Shown here: positions 23,023-31,420 of the stretch, piece by piece
Layout: the number at the start of each line of letters is the position of its first letter
Numbering within the stretch: the stretch's first letter is position 1
Origin: Streptomyces sp. MMG1121
Lineage (GTDB): Bacteria; Actinomycetota; Actinomycetes; Streptomycetales; Streptomycetaceae
Length of the DNA stretch: 64,000 nt
NCBI RefSeq assembly: GCF_001280015.1
Contig: NZ_LGDV01000152.1
Span: 54,488 to 118,487, forward strand
Direction: 5' to 3'
The notes under the pieces: generated by a model
What the model was told of the DNA's origin: nothing
Database searches by the model: none
Seen by the model: the letters and a program-made list of their open reading frames with translations, nothing else
Program-made: the position numbers and the translations under genes

Positions 23023-26000
23023 TCACCGCACTTCCCGTGCGTACGGTGCGATGGCTACCCGGTCGATCAGCGGTGCGTAGCGGGAGCGGAGCAGGATGCC
23101 GGGGAAGGTGTCCGAGGCGTAGGTCGTCCCGTCGAAGTTCGGCAGTTCCTCGGAGCGGAAAGTGATCGTGTTCTGTCCCTTTTCGAGGTGGACCGGGACG
23201 GTCAGTTCCCAGAAGTTGTTCCGGTGGAAGGTGTGCGGAAAGCTGACACGCTGCACCGTGCCGCCGTTGACGGTGACATCGGCGTGGCGGGCGAGCGGGT
23301 CGGGGTTGTAGTGGGTGGCCTGCGACTGCTCGGGGTTGGAGTAGCGGACGCGCAGTGCGTACAGGCCGGCCGCGTCCGCCTCGACCGTGAACGTCGCCGT
23401 GTTCCCGTTGCCCGGATCGCCCCCGATCCCGGTGATCGCCGTGCCGTCGGTCGCCAGGGACAGCGGGGTCAGCATGGCCGAGCCCCTGAGCTTGGCCTCC
23501 TGCGCCTCGTACGTACGCGCCTTCAGTGTTCCGTCGGTGAGTCCGACCGTGAGCCGGTCGACGAACGTGGCGGACGGACCGCCGGTCACCGTCACCTTGT
23601 TGATGCCGCCCGAGAGCGAGACGGCCACCTCGTCCTTGTCCTTGGACAGGCGCAGGACATCGTGCCCGTTGACGGAGAGCCGGGCGTCCCCTCCGCCGAG
23701 TGTGTCGACCTTGAGAGTGGCTTCTCGGTCGGCGGGCGAGTAGACCCAGAACGTGGCCGTCTGGTTCTTGGCGACCCGGACCGCGCCCGAGCCGGTGGCA
23801 GGGGTCCCGGTGTGCTCCGGCAGGTCGTAGACGGGACGCGCTCCGCCGCTCGTCCAGGCCAGTTCGCCCTCGTAGACCTCGGTGGCCGCCGACGCGCTCG
23901 GCAGGGACAAGGTGAGCCGGTCGACGATGGCGTCCCCCTTGGTCGCGCGCTTGCCGTCGAGGCTCTTCGCGGCGAGTGTGAGGGTGTGTCTGCCCTTGGG
24001 GAGGCGGACCTTTGTGTCGGTGTGGTCCCAGACCACCCACTTGTAGCCGAGCGGCAGGAACAGCTGCTGTTCGCTGTCCGCCGTGCCGTCCACCCGCAGG
24101 AAGACGTTGGTGGGGCCCTGTTCCTTCACCTTGTCGTAGGTGTTCAGGGAGTTGGCGAAGACGCTCAGGTCGTAGGTGCCGTCCTCGGGCACGTCCACGC
24201 CGAAGTCCAGCGTGACATCCGAGCCGGTGCGCAGCCCGCCGACGTCGTAGCCGCCGGAGGTGTAGAACTTCGACACATCGGCGGTCGAACCCTCCGGGCC
24301 GTTCTTTGAGTAGCCGGACCCGGTGTGGGCGGCGTCCTCCGCCTCGTAGGATCCCTGCCAGCGCACGGGCGGTGACTGAGTGCCCTTCGCCCCGCCGGCC
24401 GGGCTGAGGACGATCTCGTACGCCGAGGACTCCTTCAGCCTCGGCAGCGCGCCCTCGCCGAAGTCGACGACGACCTTGCCGTCGTCACCGACCTTCAGGT
24501 TCGTCTCGGTGAGCAGCTTCGGCCCGGAGTTGTCGCCCACCTGGCCGCTCCACTCGATCTCCCGCACCCAGGCGTGCACGCGATGCCCGAAGACCGTCTT
24601 GGGGACGCCCGCGAAGGTGATGTGGCCCTTGCCGTTGGACCCGCCGAAGAGCAGCCGGGCCTGTTTCTTCTGCTTGTCGAGCGTGGCCACGCCCTGCATG
24701 GTGTAGTTCTGGCCGGGGAACGGCGGGTTCACCTTCACCGTGTGCCCGCTCATCGAGGCGTACGAGTGCAGCAGCCACCACTGGCCGTTGCCGCGGTTGG
24801 ACTGCACAGCGGAGTCGGAGAGGTTGCCGTCGATGTTCCAGTACGCGACGTCGGCGTCCACCTTGGACTCCTCGATCGCCGACACCCACTGGATCATCTG
24901 TCCGGGCACCGAGGTGTGGTAGTTGAAGGCGTACTCGTTGATGTTGACCGGGAGCTGGGTGCCTTCCTTGCCAGTGCCCTTGAACAGCTCCTTCTCCCAG
25001 GCCCGGTACGTGGCGACGCTCTGGCGCACCGCCTCCGGGTGGCTCAGCTCGTGCCAGGTGACGACGTCCGGGAGGGTGCCGGCGGCGAGGGCGTGGCTGA
25101 GAAAGCCCTTCACCTGGTCGAACAGAACACTGGTGTTGGGGCCGGCTATGCGGGCACTGGGCATCCTGCGTTTGATGAGTTCGTAGACCTCGTCCCAGGC
25201 GGCGAAGTAGTCCCTGGGGTCGGTGAGCCAGCTGACCTTGTCGTAGCTCCACTCGCCGGTGCCGAACATGTTGCCCTCGGGCTCGTTGAACGGCACGAAG
25301 ACGATGTGGTCCTGGTACTGCTTCGGCAGCTGCAGGACCTGGTCGACCTGCTTCGCGATCTTCTCCTCGTAGAGTCTGAGCCTCTCCTCTGGGGTGTCGC
25401 CGGGCCACTCGTACGGGAAGCCGCGGTGGACGTCGGTCATGTAGACGTACACGTCACCGTGGGTGGAGTCGGCGAGCGGTTTGACCACGTCCAGCGCGTC
25501 GGCGCCGGGGTGCTGCGGGCCGTCCTGGGCCTTGGTGGAGACCGTGCGCAGGCCCATCCCCTCGATGAGGTTGTTGGTGGGGACGTCCGGCCCGTACACG
25601 CCGTAGAGGGTGCCGGAGGCGCCGCCGTGGAAGGCGCCGGTGTCCGAGCCGAGATCCACCTCCAGCTGTCCCTCGCGGACGACGGTGACCGTCGCCTCCA
25701 CCGCGCGCCCGGCCGCCGTGCCGGCCACCGTGAAGGTCCCCGGCCGGGCGTACTTCTCGGACGGTACGGCATCCCAGACGACCGGCGTGTCGCGGTCGTA
25801 CCCGTCGGAGAAGGAGGAGCGGACGGCGGCCGGGAGGGACGGGGCGGTCTTCGTCGTCGTACGCACGCCGAACGACGTCTGCGAGAGCTGCCGGAGGCTG
25901 GGCACGTGCTCGACCGTACCGGCCACCTGGTCGGGGGTGAGCGCGGTGTGCCATACGGTGAAGTCGTCGATCGCGCCCTTGAACAGCGGGTCCGGGTAGA

Positions 26001-26688
26001 GGGACTTGCCGATGTAACCGGCGGCTGTGGCGGAGCTGTCCAGTAGGTCCTTGGCCCTGACGTCGGTCGCGGCGGAGGACACTGCGACCCCGTCGAGGTA
26101 GGCGGTGACGCGCCGGGCGGAGCTGTCGAGCGTGACGGTGATGGTTCGCCACTGGTTCGCGGGAAGCGCGTCGTAGCCGCTCACCTGGGCCTCGGCGCCG
26201 CCACCGCCGGTGGTGACGGCGGTGCGCAGCACGCCACCGTTATCGGAGGGGGTGGTGAAAAGGTACTTCGTGGTGTTGGTGCCAAGGTCGAAGATCCGTT
26301 GCCAGGGCGAGGCGTCACCGCTCCATGTCACGCGGGCGGAGACCGTCAGGTCCGCCGCGTCCCCGAGCACTTCGCGGGGCAGACGGAGGTACGCACCATC
26401 CGAATCGGGCGCCCCGCCGGGCAAGGCCAGAGCCTTCCCGCCGTCCGCGCCCGCGATGGACTGGGCGGTGGAGCCGTTCACCAGGCTCGCTGTGAGGCCG
26501 TTGCCGGAACTGTCGGCGATCTTCCCAGTGGCCAGGTCGTCTTGGTCGAAGGTGTAGTGGGCGGCCGGCTGGGGCGGGTCCGCCGCCTGGGCGGGGGCGG
26601 CCGGCGCGACCGGCAGGCCCGCGCCCAGAGCGACGGCCACGGCGGCCGGCCCCCGGCGTCGCCGGGCGGATCTGTCAGCGAATGGCAT
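23023..26688 (-). CDS. Large secreted multidomain clan GH-A glycosidase with LamG and CBM6/35-like modules
   Basis: The start MPFADRSARRRRG has GGAGGA 8 bases upstream and gives a signal peptide ending at AQAAD. In order, there is a LamG/concanavalin-like module (AAHYTFDQDDLATGKIADSS, residues about 40-240), a bacterial Ig-like linker (SFSDGYDRDTPVVWD), a TIM barrel with FVPFNEPEGNMFG (acid/base Glu) and PVNINEYAF (nucleophile Glu), then beta-sandwich modules beginning YEAEDAAHTGSGYSKN and, later, YEAQEAKLRG, typical of CBM6/35. The two-Glu pattern fits clan GH-A, and GH39-like is my best guess. It is divergent from a LacI gene, with palindromes in between. The arabinose-containing substrate is inferred only from the neighbours. 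Confidence 0.8.
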   Translation of the reverse strand: MPFADRSARRRRGPAAVAVALGAGLPVAPAAPAQAADPPQPAAHYTFDQDDLATGKIADSSGNGLTASLVNGSTAQSIAGADGGKALALPGGAPDSDGAYLRLPREVLGDAADLTVSARVTWSGDASPWQRIFDLGTNTTKYLFTTPSDNGGVLRTAVTTGGGGAEAQVSGYDALPANQWRTITVTLDSSARRVTAYLDGVAVSSAATDVRAKDLLDSSATAAGYIGKSLYPDPLFKGAIDDFTVWHTALTPDQVAGTVEHVPSLRQLSQTSFGVRTTTKTAPSLPAAVRSSFSDGYDRDTPVVWDAVPSEKYARPGTFTVAGTAAGRAVEATVTVVREGQLEVDLGSDTGAFHGGASGTLYGVYGPDVPTNNLIEGMGLRTVSTKAQDGPQHPGADALDVVKPLADSTHGDVYVYMTDVHRGFPYEWPGDTPEERLRLYEEKIAKQVDQVLQLPKQYQDHIVFVPFNEPEGNMFGTGEWSYDKVSWLTDPRDYFAAWDEVYELIKRRMPSARIAGPNTSVLFDQVKGFLSHALAAGTLPDVVTWHELSHPEAVRQSVATYRAWEKELFKGTGKEGTQLPVNINEYAFNYHTSVPGQMIQWVSAIEESKVDADVAYWNIDGNLSDSAVQSNRGNGQWWLLHSYASMSGHTVKVNPPFPGQNYTMQGVATLDKQKKQARLLFGGSNGKGHITFAGVPKTVFGHRVHAWVREIEWSGQVGDNSGPKLLTETNLKVGDDGKVVVDFGEGALPRLKESSAYEIVLSPAGGAKGTQSPPVRWQGSYEAEDAAHTGSGYSKNGPEGSTADVSKFYTSGGYDVGGLRTGSDVTLDFGVDVPEDGTYDLSVFANSLNTYDKVKEQGPTNVFLRVDGTADSEQQLFLPLGYKWVVWDHTDTKVRLPKGRHTLTLAAKSLDGKRATKGDAIVDRLTLSLPSASAATEVYEGELAWTSGGARPVYDLPEHTGTPATGSGAVRVAKNQTATFWVYSPADREATLKVDTLGGGDARLSVNGHDVLRLSKDKDEVAVSLSGGINKVTVTGGPSATFVDRLTVGLTDGTLKARTYEAQEAKLRGSAMLTPLSLATDGTAITGIGGDPGNGNTATFTVEADAAGLYALRVRYSNPEQSQATHYNPDPLARHADVTVNGGTVQRVSFPHTFHRNNFWELTVPVHLEKGQNTITFRSEELPNFDGTTYASDTFPGILLRSRYAPLIDRVAIAPYAREVR

Positions 26689-26742
26689 GGATGGGGTCCT
26701 CCGAGTCCTCACATACGTGGATCCCGATGGCGGCGTGTGCGT

Positions 26743-26754
26743 CGAACCGGTTCG
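26743..26754. promoter_or_regulatory. LacI operator candidate O1 (CGAACCGGTTCG)
   Basis: This perfect 12-bp palindrome lies 55 bp upstream of the large glycosidase start, where a repressor would block transcription. Confidence 0.7.
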
Positions 26755-26863
26755 GTGGCGCGGCGAGCGGTACTGGGCAAATCTTCTGGATGGCGGGGTT
26801 CGTGCCCCTGCGCTCGGGGGCAGGCGCGGCGTGCGTCCATGGCTGTGGGAAGGATTGCTTCAT

Positions 26864-26875
26864 CGAACGGGTTCG
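26864..26875. promoter_or_regulatory. LacI operator-like site O2 (one mismatch)
   Basis: CGAACGGGTTCG differs from O1 at one central base. It lies 110 bp from O1 inside the same divergent control region. Confidence 0.45.
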
Positions 26876-27004
26876 GGAAGCTAGCACCGGTGAGGCTGAC
26901 CAGCAATCCCTTCAACACAAGGTTCTCCTCGGAGCGATACGGGTCGGAGAGGTTGATCCAGGAGTGTTGACAGGAGTTCGAGGAGTTCCTACCTTCACTT
27001 CACG

Positions 27005-27017
27005 TGAACCGGTTCGA
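27005..27017. promoter_or_regulatory. LacI operator candidate O3
   Basis: TGAACCGGTTCGA contains the perfect GAACCGGTTC core. It lies about 100 bp upstream of the LacI start, 70 bp from O4. Confidence 0.65.
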
Positions 27018-27085
27018 CGACCGGCTCTCGCTCCTGATCCGTTTCCACGCCCTCACGACCGGCGACCCGCTCCCTCTTCGTAGAG

Positions 27086-27099
27086 TCGAACCGGTTCGA
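27086..27099. promoter_or_regulatory. LacI operator candidate O4, autoregulatory
   Basis: TCGAACCGGTTCGA is a perfect 14-bp palindrome that ends 4 bp before the AAGGAG ribosome site of the LacI gene. Binding here would block transcription of the regulator itself. Confidence 0.75.
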
Positions 27100-27112
27100 A
27101 AAAGGAGTCGTC

Positions 27113-28126
27113 GTGAATATCGGTGAGATCGCGCGGCGGGCCGGTGTTTCACGGAGCACCGTTTCCTACGCGCTGAGCGGCAAGCGCCCGGTCTCGGACG
27201 ACACCCGCCGGAAGGTCCAGCAGGTCATCGACGAGTTGGGTTACCGCCCGAATGCCAGCGCACGCGCCCTGGCCAACGGCCGGACCAGCACGATCGGCCT
27301 GGTGTTCCCTCCGGCCGGCAACCACTACACCGGGATGCAGCTGGACTTCATCGGCAGTGTGGTGGAGGCCGCCGCGGCCCACGACTACGACGTGCTGCTG
27401 TCACCGAGCGGTGTGGACAGCGACCGCTCGTTCCAGCGATTGCTGGGGGAGCGGAGGGTCGACGGGGCGATCCTGATGGAGATCAGACTGGAGGACGACC
27501 GGGTCGATCACCTGGCCGCCCTGGACTTCCCCTCGGTCGCCATCGGCCGCACCGCCCATCCGGAGGGCGGCTGGTGGGTGGGCCTGGATCACACCGCGCT
27601 GGCGGCGGCCTGCGTGCACCACCTGGCGGACCTCGGCCACCGCAGGGTCGCCTTCGTCAACCGTCCCGAGCAACTGTTGCGGGCCGGATACGAGTCCGCG
27701 CATCGTGGCCTGGACGGCTTCACCAAGGCCGCGGCCGAACGCGGGCTGACCGTGCGGACGTACTGTTGCGGGGACGACGCGGCATCGGGCCAGGCCTGCC
27801 TGGAACAGATCCTGCACGACGACCCGGCCACCACGGCCCTGGTCACGCTGAACGAGGCCGCGCTCGGCGGCCTCTACCGCGGGCTCGCCCAGGCGGGCCG
27901 CCATGTGCCGCGCGACTTCTCCGTCACCGGGGTCGTCGCCGGCCGGTGGGCGGAGACGGTGACCCCGCAGCTCACCGCCGCCGACGTGCCGGCGGAGGAG
28001 ATGGGCCGGCGCGCCGTCGACCTGCTGGTGGAGCGCCTCGACCACCCCGACGTACCGCCCCGGAACCATCTCCTCGTGCCGCCGATCTCCCTGCGTGCCA
28101 GCACCGGGCCCGCTACGGCGTCCTGA
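27113..28126 (+). CDS. LacI-family transcriptional regulator of the second sugar locus
   Basis: The GTG start (VNIGEIARRAGVSRSTVSY) has AAGGAG just upstream. Residues 2-50 are the helix-turn-helix and hinge (YALSGKRPVS, ELGYRPNASARALA). The sensor domain follows, with LVFPPAGNHYTG, FPSVAIGRTAHPEGGWWVG and LADLGHRRVAFVNRP. At 337 aa it is complete. It is followed in the same direction by an ABC importer and two glycosidases, and is divergent from the large glycosidase. The recurrent GAACCGGTTC palindrome is its probable operator. The inducer is unknown, perhaps an arabino- or related oligosaccharide. Confidence 0.9.
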   Translation: MNIGEIARRAGVSRSTVSYALSGKRPVSDDTRRKVQQVIDELGYRPNASARALANGRTSTIGLVFPPAGNHYTGMQLDFIGSVVEAAAAHDYDVLLSPSGVDSDRSFQRLLGERRVDGAILMEIRLEDDRVDHLAALDFPSVAIGRTAHPEGGWWVGLDHTALAAACVHHLADLGHRRVAFVNRPEQLLRAGYESAHRGLDGFTKAAAERGLTVRTYCCGDDAASGQACLEQILHDDPATTALVTLNEAALGGLYRGLAQAGRHVPRDFSVTGVVAGRWAETVTPQLTAADVPAEEMGRRAVDLLVERLDHPDVPPRNHLLVPPISLRASTGPATAS

Positions 28127-28266
28127 CCCCATTCCACGGGTAGCCCCCGTGGACCTACTCCACCGCCGATCGACCGACAGCTCATCGGTGCTGTTCGGCG
28201 TGCCCGTTCCTCCTCATCACCCCGTGCCGTCGGCACCCGCATGCCCAGACCAAAGGAACCCTCGCA

Positions 28267-29514
28267 ATGAACAGCTTCTCCAGACAGTGTCGTCTGACCG
28301 CCGCATCCCTGGCCGTCATGACCGTGGCCGCCGGTGCCGCCGCCTGCTCCTCCGGCTCCGGCGGCACCAGCACCAAGGGTCCCGGCAGCGGCACGTACAC
28401 CGTCTGGGACCCCTACCCTCAGTTCGACAAGACCTCGGCCTGGGCGAAGCTGCTGGACCAGTGCGGCACCAAGGCCGGAGTGAAGATCAAGCGGACCGCC
28501 TTCGACACCAGCGACCTGGGCAACAAGACCCTCCTGGCGGCGCAGCAGGGCAACTCGCCGGACGTCCTCATCGTCGACAACCCGATGGTGTCCACGCTGG
28601 CTGAGGCCGGCGTGCTCACCACGACGGACGACACCAAGCTGGACACCTCGAAGGTGGACCCCAATCTGCTCGCGGCCGGCCAGTCGGGCGGCAAGACGTA
28701 CGGCACGCCGATCGGCGCCAACACCCTCGCCCTCTACTACAACAAGAAGGTGCTGAAGCAGGCAGGCGTCGACATCGCCTCGGTCAAGGACTGGACGTCG
28801 CTGACGGCCGCGCTGGCCAAGGTCAAGCAGGCGGGCAAGAAGGGCATCACGTTCTCAGCGATCGGCACGGAGGAAGGCAGCTTCCAGTTCCTGCCCTGGT
28901 TCTGGGGCTCGGGTGCCAAGCTGACCGCACTCGACTCCTCCCAGGGCGTGTCCGCGCTGACCCTGTGGAAGGACTGGCTGAAGAACGGCTACGCGCCCAA
29001 CTCGGTGCTCAACAACACCCAGACCACCAGCTGGCAGGAGTTCGCCAGCGGCGACTACGCGTTCGCCGAGAACGGCACCTGGCAGCTCGCAGGCGCCAAG
29101 AAGGCCGGCTTCGATTACGGGGTGCTGCCCATACCGGCCGCCACGGGCGGCAACACCGCAGCCCCGACCGGCGGCGAGTTCGTGACCGTCCCGGTCCAGC
29201 AGGACACCGGCCGCTACGCCACCTCCGAGAAGCTGGTGACCTGCCTGACCAGTGCCGACAACCTCTACGACACCGACACCACCCTGTCCTACGTGGCCCC
29301 CACCAGCGAGGTCCAGGACAAGCAGGTGGCCGCGAACGCCGACCTGAAGCCGTGGGTCGACGCGGTCAAGGCGGCCAAGGGCCGCACCAGCGACGGCCTG
29401 GGCACCACGTACCCCAAGATCTCCGAGCAGATGTGGAAGGCCGTTCAGTCCGCCCTCAGCGGGTCCAAGTCCCCCAAGGACGCGCTGTCCGCGGCCCAGT
29501 CCGCCGCCAAGTAG
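28267..29514 (+). CDS. ABC sugar-binding lipoprotein
   Basis: This is a family 1 solute-binding protein for an unknown oligosaccharide. The lipobox VAAGAAAC lies at about residues 20-27, and the mature protein starts CSSGSGG. Recognisable family text includes SPDVLIVDNPMVSTLAEAGV, GTPIGANTLALYYNKKVLKQ and FAENGTWQLAGAKKAGFDYG. The 415-aa length is normal. It lies 140 bp after the LacI gene, and two permeases follow directly. As in the bxl locus, no ATPase gene is present. Confidence 0.9.
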   Translation: MNSFSRQCRLTAASLAVMTVAAGAAACSSGSGGTSTKGPGSGTYTVWDPYPQFDKTSAWAKLLDQCGTKAGVKIKRTAFDTSDLGNKTLLAAQQGNSPDVLIVDNPMVSTLAEAGVLTTTDDTKLDTSKVDPNLLAAGQSGGKTYGTPIGANTLALYYNKKVLKQAGVDIASVKDWTSLTAALAKVKQAGKKGITFSAIGTEEGSFQFLPWFWGSGAKLTALDSSQGVSALTLWKDWLKNGYAPNSVLNNTQTTSWQEFASGDYAFAENGTWQLAGAKKAGFDYGVLPIPAATGGNTAAPTGGEFVTVPVQQDTGRYATSEKLVTCLTSADNLYDTDTTLSYVAPTSEVQDKQVAANADLKPWVDAVKAAKGRTSDGLGTTYPKISEQMWKAVQSALSGSKSPKDALSAAQSAAK

Positions 29515-29534
29515 CCCGATCACAAGGGTCCTTG

Positions 29535-30515
29535 ATGAACCACACGACACAGCTGTCGGACCACCCGTCCGAGCACGTCCGCAACGGGGCGGCCGCCGTC
29601 CCGCCCCCGACCCCCGCCACGAAACGCCTTCGGCCCACCTCCACCCAGTGGGCCGCCTGGGGATTCCTCGCCCCGGTGACCGTCTATCTCGCCCTCTTCT
29701 ACGCCTACCCGCTCTACCGCAACCTCGACCTGAGCCTGCGCGACTACACCGTCCGCTCCTTCGTCCAGGGCGACGCCCCGTTCACCGGCCTGGCGAACTA
29801 CCGCAAGGTCTTCGCCGACCCGACCTTCGCCCCGGCCCTGGTCCACACCGCGCTGTTCACCACCGTGTGCCTGGCCTTCCAGTACGCCATCGGGCTCGGA
29901 CTCGCGGTGTTCTTCAACCAGAACTTCCGGCTCTCCGCCACCCTGCGAGCCCTGTTCCTGGTGCCCTGGCTGCTGCCGCTGATCGTCTCGGCCTCCACCT
30001 GGTCGTGGATGCTGGGCAGCGAGTCGGGTGTCGTCAACGCCGCCCTGCACGCCATCGGAATCGGGCCGGTCGACTGGTTGACCTCGCCGTCCTGGTCGCT
30101 GGCCTCGGTGATCATCGCCAACGTCTGGATCGGCGTCCCGTTCAACCTGGTGGTCCTTTACAGCGGCCTGCAATCGATCCCCGCGAGCCTGTACGAGGCC
30201 GCCGCCATCGACGGGGCGAACGCCTGGCAGCGCTTCTTGCGGGTCACCTTCCCGCTGCTGCGCCCGGTGTCCGCGATCACGCTGCTGCTCGGTCTGATCT
30301 ACACGCTCAAGGTCTTCGACATCATCTGGATCATGACCAAGGGCGGCCCGGCGGACTCGTCCACCACCCTCGCCACCTGGTCCTACCAGCTCGGCTTCGG
30401 CAACCTCCTGCCCGCCTTCGGCCCCGGCGCGGCCGTCGGCAACCTGCTCGTGGTCGTCGCCCTGGTCTTCGGCCTGGTCTACGTCCGGGCCCAGAGAAGG
30501 CAGGCGCTGTCATGA
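29535..30515 (+). CDS. ABC sugar permease, MalF type
   Basis: This 326-aa membrane subunit has a hydrophilic start of about 40 residues, then hydrophobic segments from WGFLAPVTVYLALFYAYPLY. The EAA loop reads EAAAIDGANAWQRFLRVTFP. The ATG follows the binding-protein stop by 20 bp, and its own stop overlaps the next start (ATGA). It would form the channel with the following gene. Confidence 0.9.
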   Translation: MNHTTQLSDHPSEHVRNGAAAVPPPTPATKRLRPTSTQWAAWGFLAPVTVYLALFYAYPLYRNLDLSLRDYTVRSFVQGDAPFTGLANYRKVFADPTFAPALVHTALFTTVCLAFQYAIGLGLAVFFNQNFRLSATLRALFLVPWLLPLIVSASTWSWMLGSESGVVNAALHAIGIGPVDWLTSPSWSLASVIIANVWIGVPFNLVVLYSGLQSIPASLYEAAAIDGANAWQRFLRVTFPLLRPVSAITLLLGLIYTLKVFDIIWIMTKGGPADSSTTLATWSYQLGFGNLLPAFGPGAAVGNLLVVVALVFGLVYVRAQRRQALS

Positions 30516-31336
30516 GCCGGAGCCCCAGGCGCAACCGGGCGAAGACCACGATCGGCGTGCTGCTGACCGGGATCATGCTCTTCCCGGTCTACTGGATGCT
30601 CAACGTCTCCCTCACCCGTGACCAGGACATGCGCAAGAGCCCGCCGGACCTGCTGCCGCTGCACGGCACCCTGGCCGGCTACCGCACCGTGCTCGACGAG
30701 CAGTTGCCCTACCTCGGCACCAGCCTCGTCATCGGCCTGGGCACCGTCGTCCTGACCGTCGCCCTCTCCGCTCCCGCCGGCTACGCCCTGGCCAAGCTGC
30801 GCCCGCGCGGCGCCGGCATCCTGAACTTCGTCCTGCTGGCCGCCCAGATGATCCCGGGCATCATCATGGCGATGGGCTTCTACGCCATCTACCTCCAGCT
30901 CGGTCTGCTCCAGTCCGTCCCCGGCCTGATCGTCGCCGACTCGACCCTGGCCGTCCCGTTCGGCGTCCTCATCTTCACCGCGTTCATGTCCGGCATCCCC
31001 GGTGAACTGCTCCAGGCCGCCACGACCGACGGCGCCGGGCCGCTGCGCACCTTCTGGTCCGTCGTCCTGCCGATCAGCCGCAACGCCGTCGTCACGGTGT
31101 CCCTGTTCGCGTTCCTGTGGTCCTGGTCCGACTTCGTCTTCGCCAGCACCCTCGCGGGCGGCGGCGCCCACGAGCCGATCACTCTCGGCATCTACCACTA
31201 CATCGGCAACAACAACCAGCAGTGGAACGCCATCATGGCCACCGCGGTCGTCGCCTCCCTGCCCGCCGCGGTCATCCTCGTCCTCGCCCAGCGCTACGTC
31301 GCCGCCGGCGTGACCGCCGGTGCCGTCAAGGACTGA
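30512..31336 (+). CDS. ABC sugar permease, MalG type
   Basis: This 274-aa membrane subunit starts MSRSPRRNRAKTTIGVLL and contains the coupling loop LLQAATTDGAGPLRTFWSV, where the usual Glu-Ala-Ala is altered to Gln-Ala-Ala. Its start overlaps the previous stop by 4 bp. It belongs to the same uptake system as the two upstream genes. Confidence 0.9.
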   Translation: MSRSPRRNRAKTTIGVLLTGIMLFPVYWMLNVSLTRDQDMRKSPPDLLPLHGTLAGYRTVLDEQLPYLGTSLVIGLGTVVLTVALSAPAGYALAKLRPRGAGILNFVLLAAQMIPGIIMAMGFYAIYLQLGLLQSVPGLIVADSTLAVPFGVLIFTAFMSGIPGELLQAATTDGAGPLRTFWSVVLPISRNAVVTVSLFAFLWSWSDFVFASTLAGGGAHEPITLGIYHYIGNNNQQWNAIMATAVVASLPAAVILVLAQRYVAAGVTAGAVKD

Positions 31337-31420
31337 CAGCCCCTCCCACTCCCGCACGACGGCTGACCCGACTGCGGGTCGGCCGACCTTCGCCCCTGCC
31401 CCAGAAACGAGTCCCACCGT

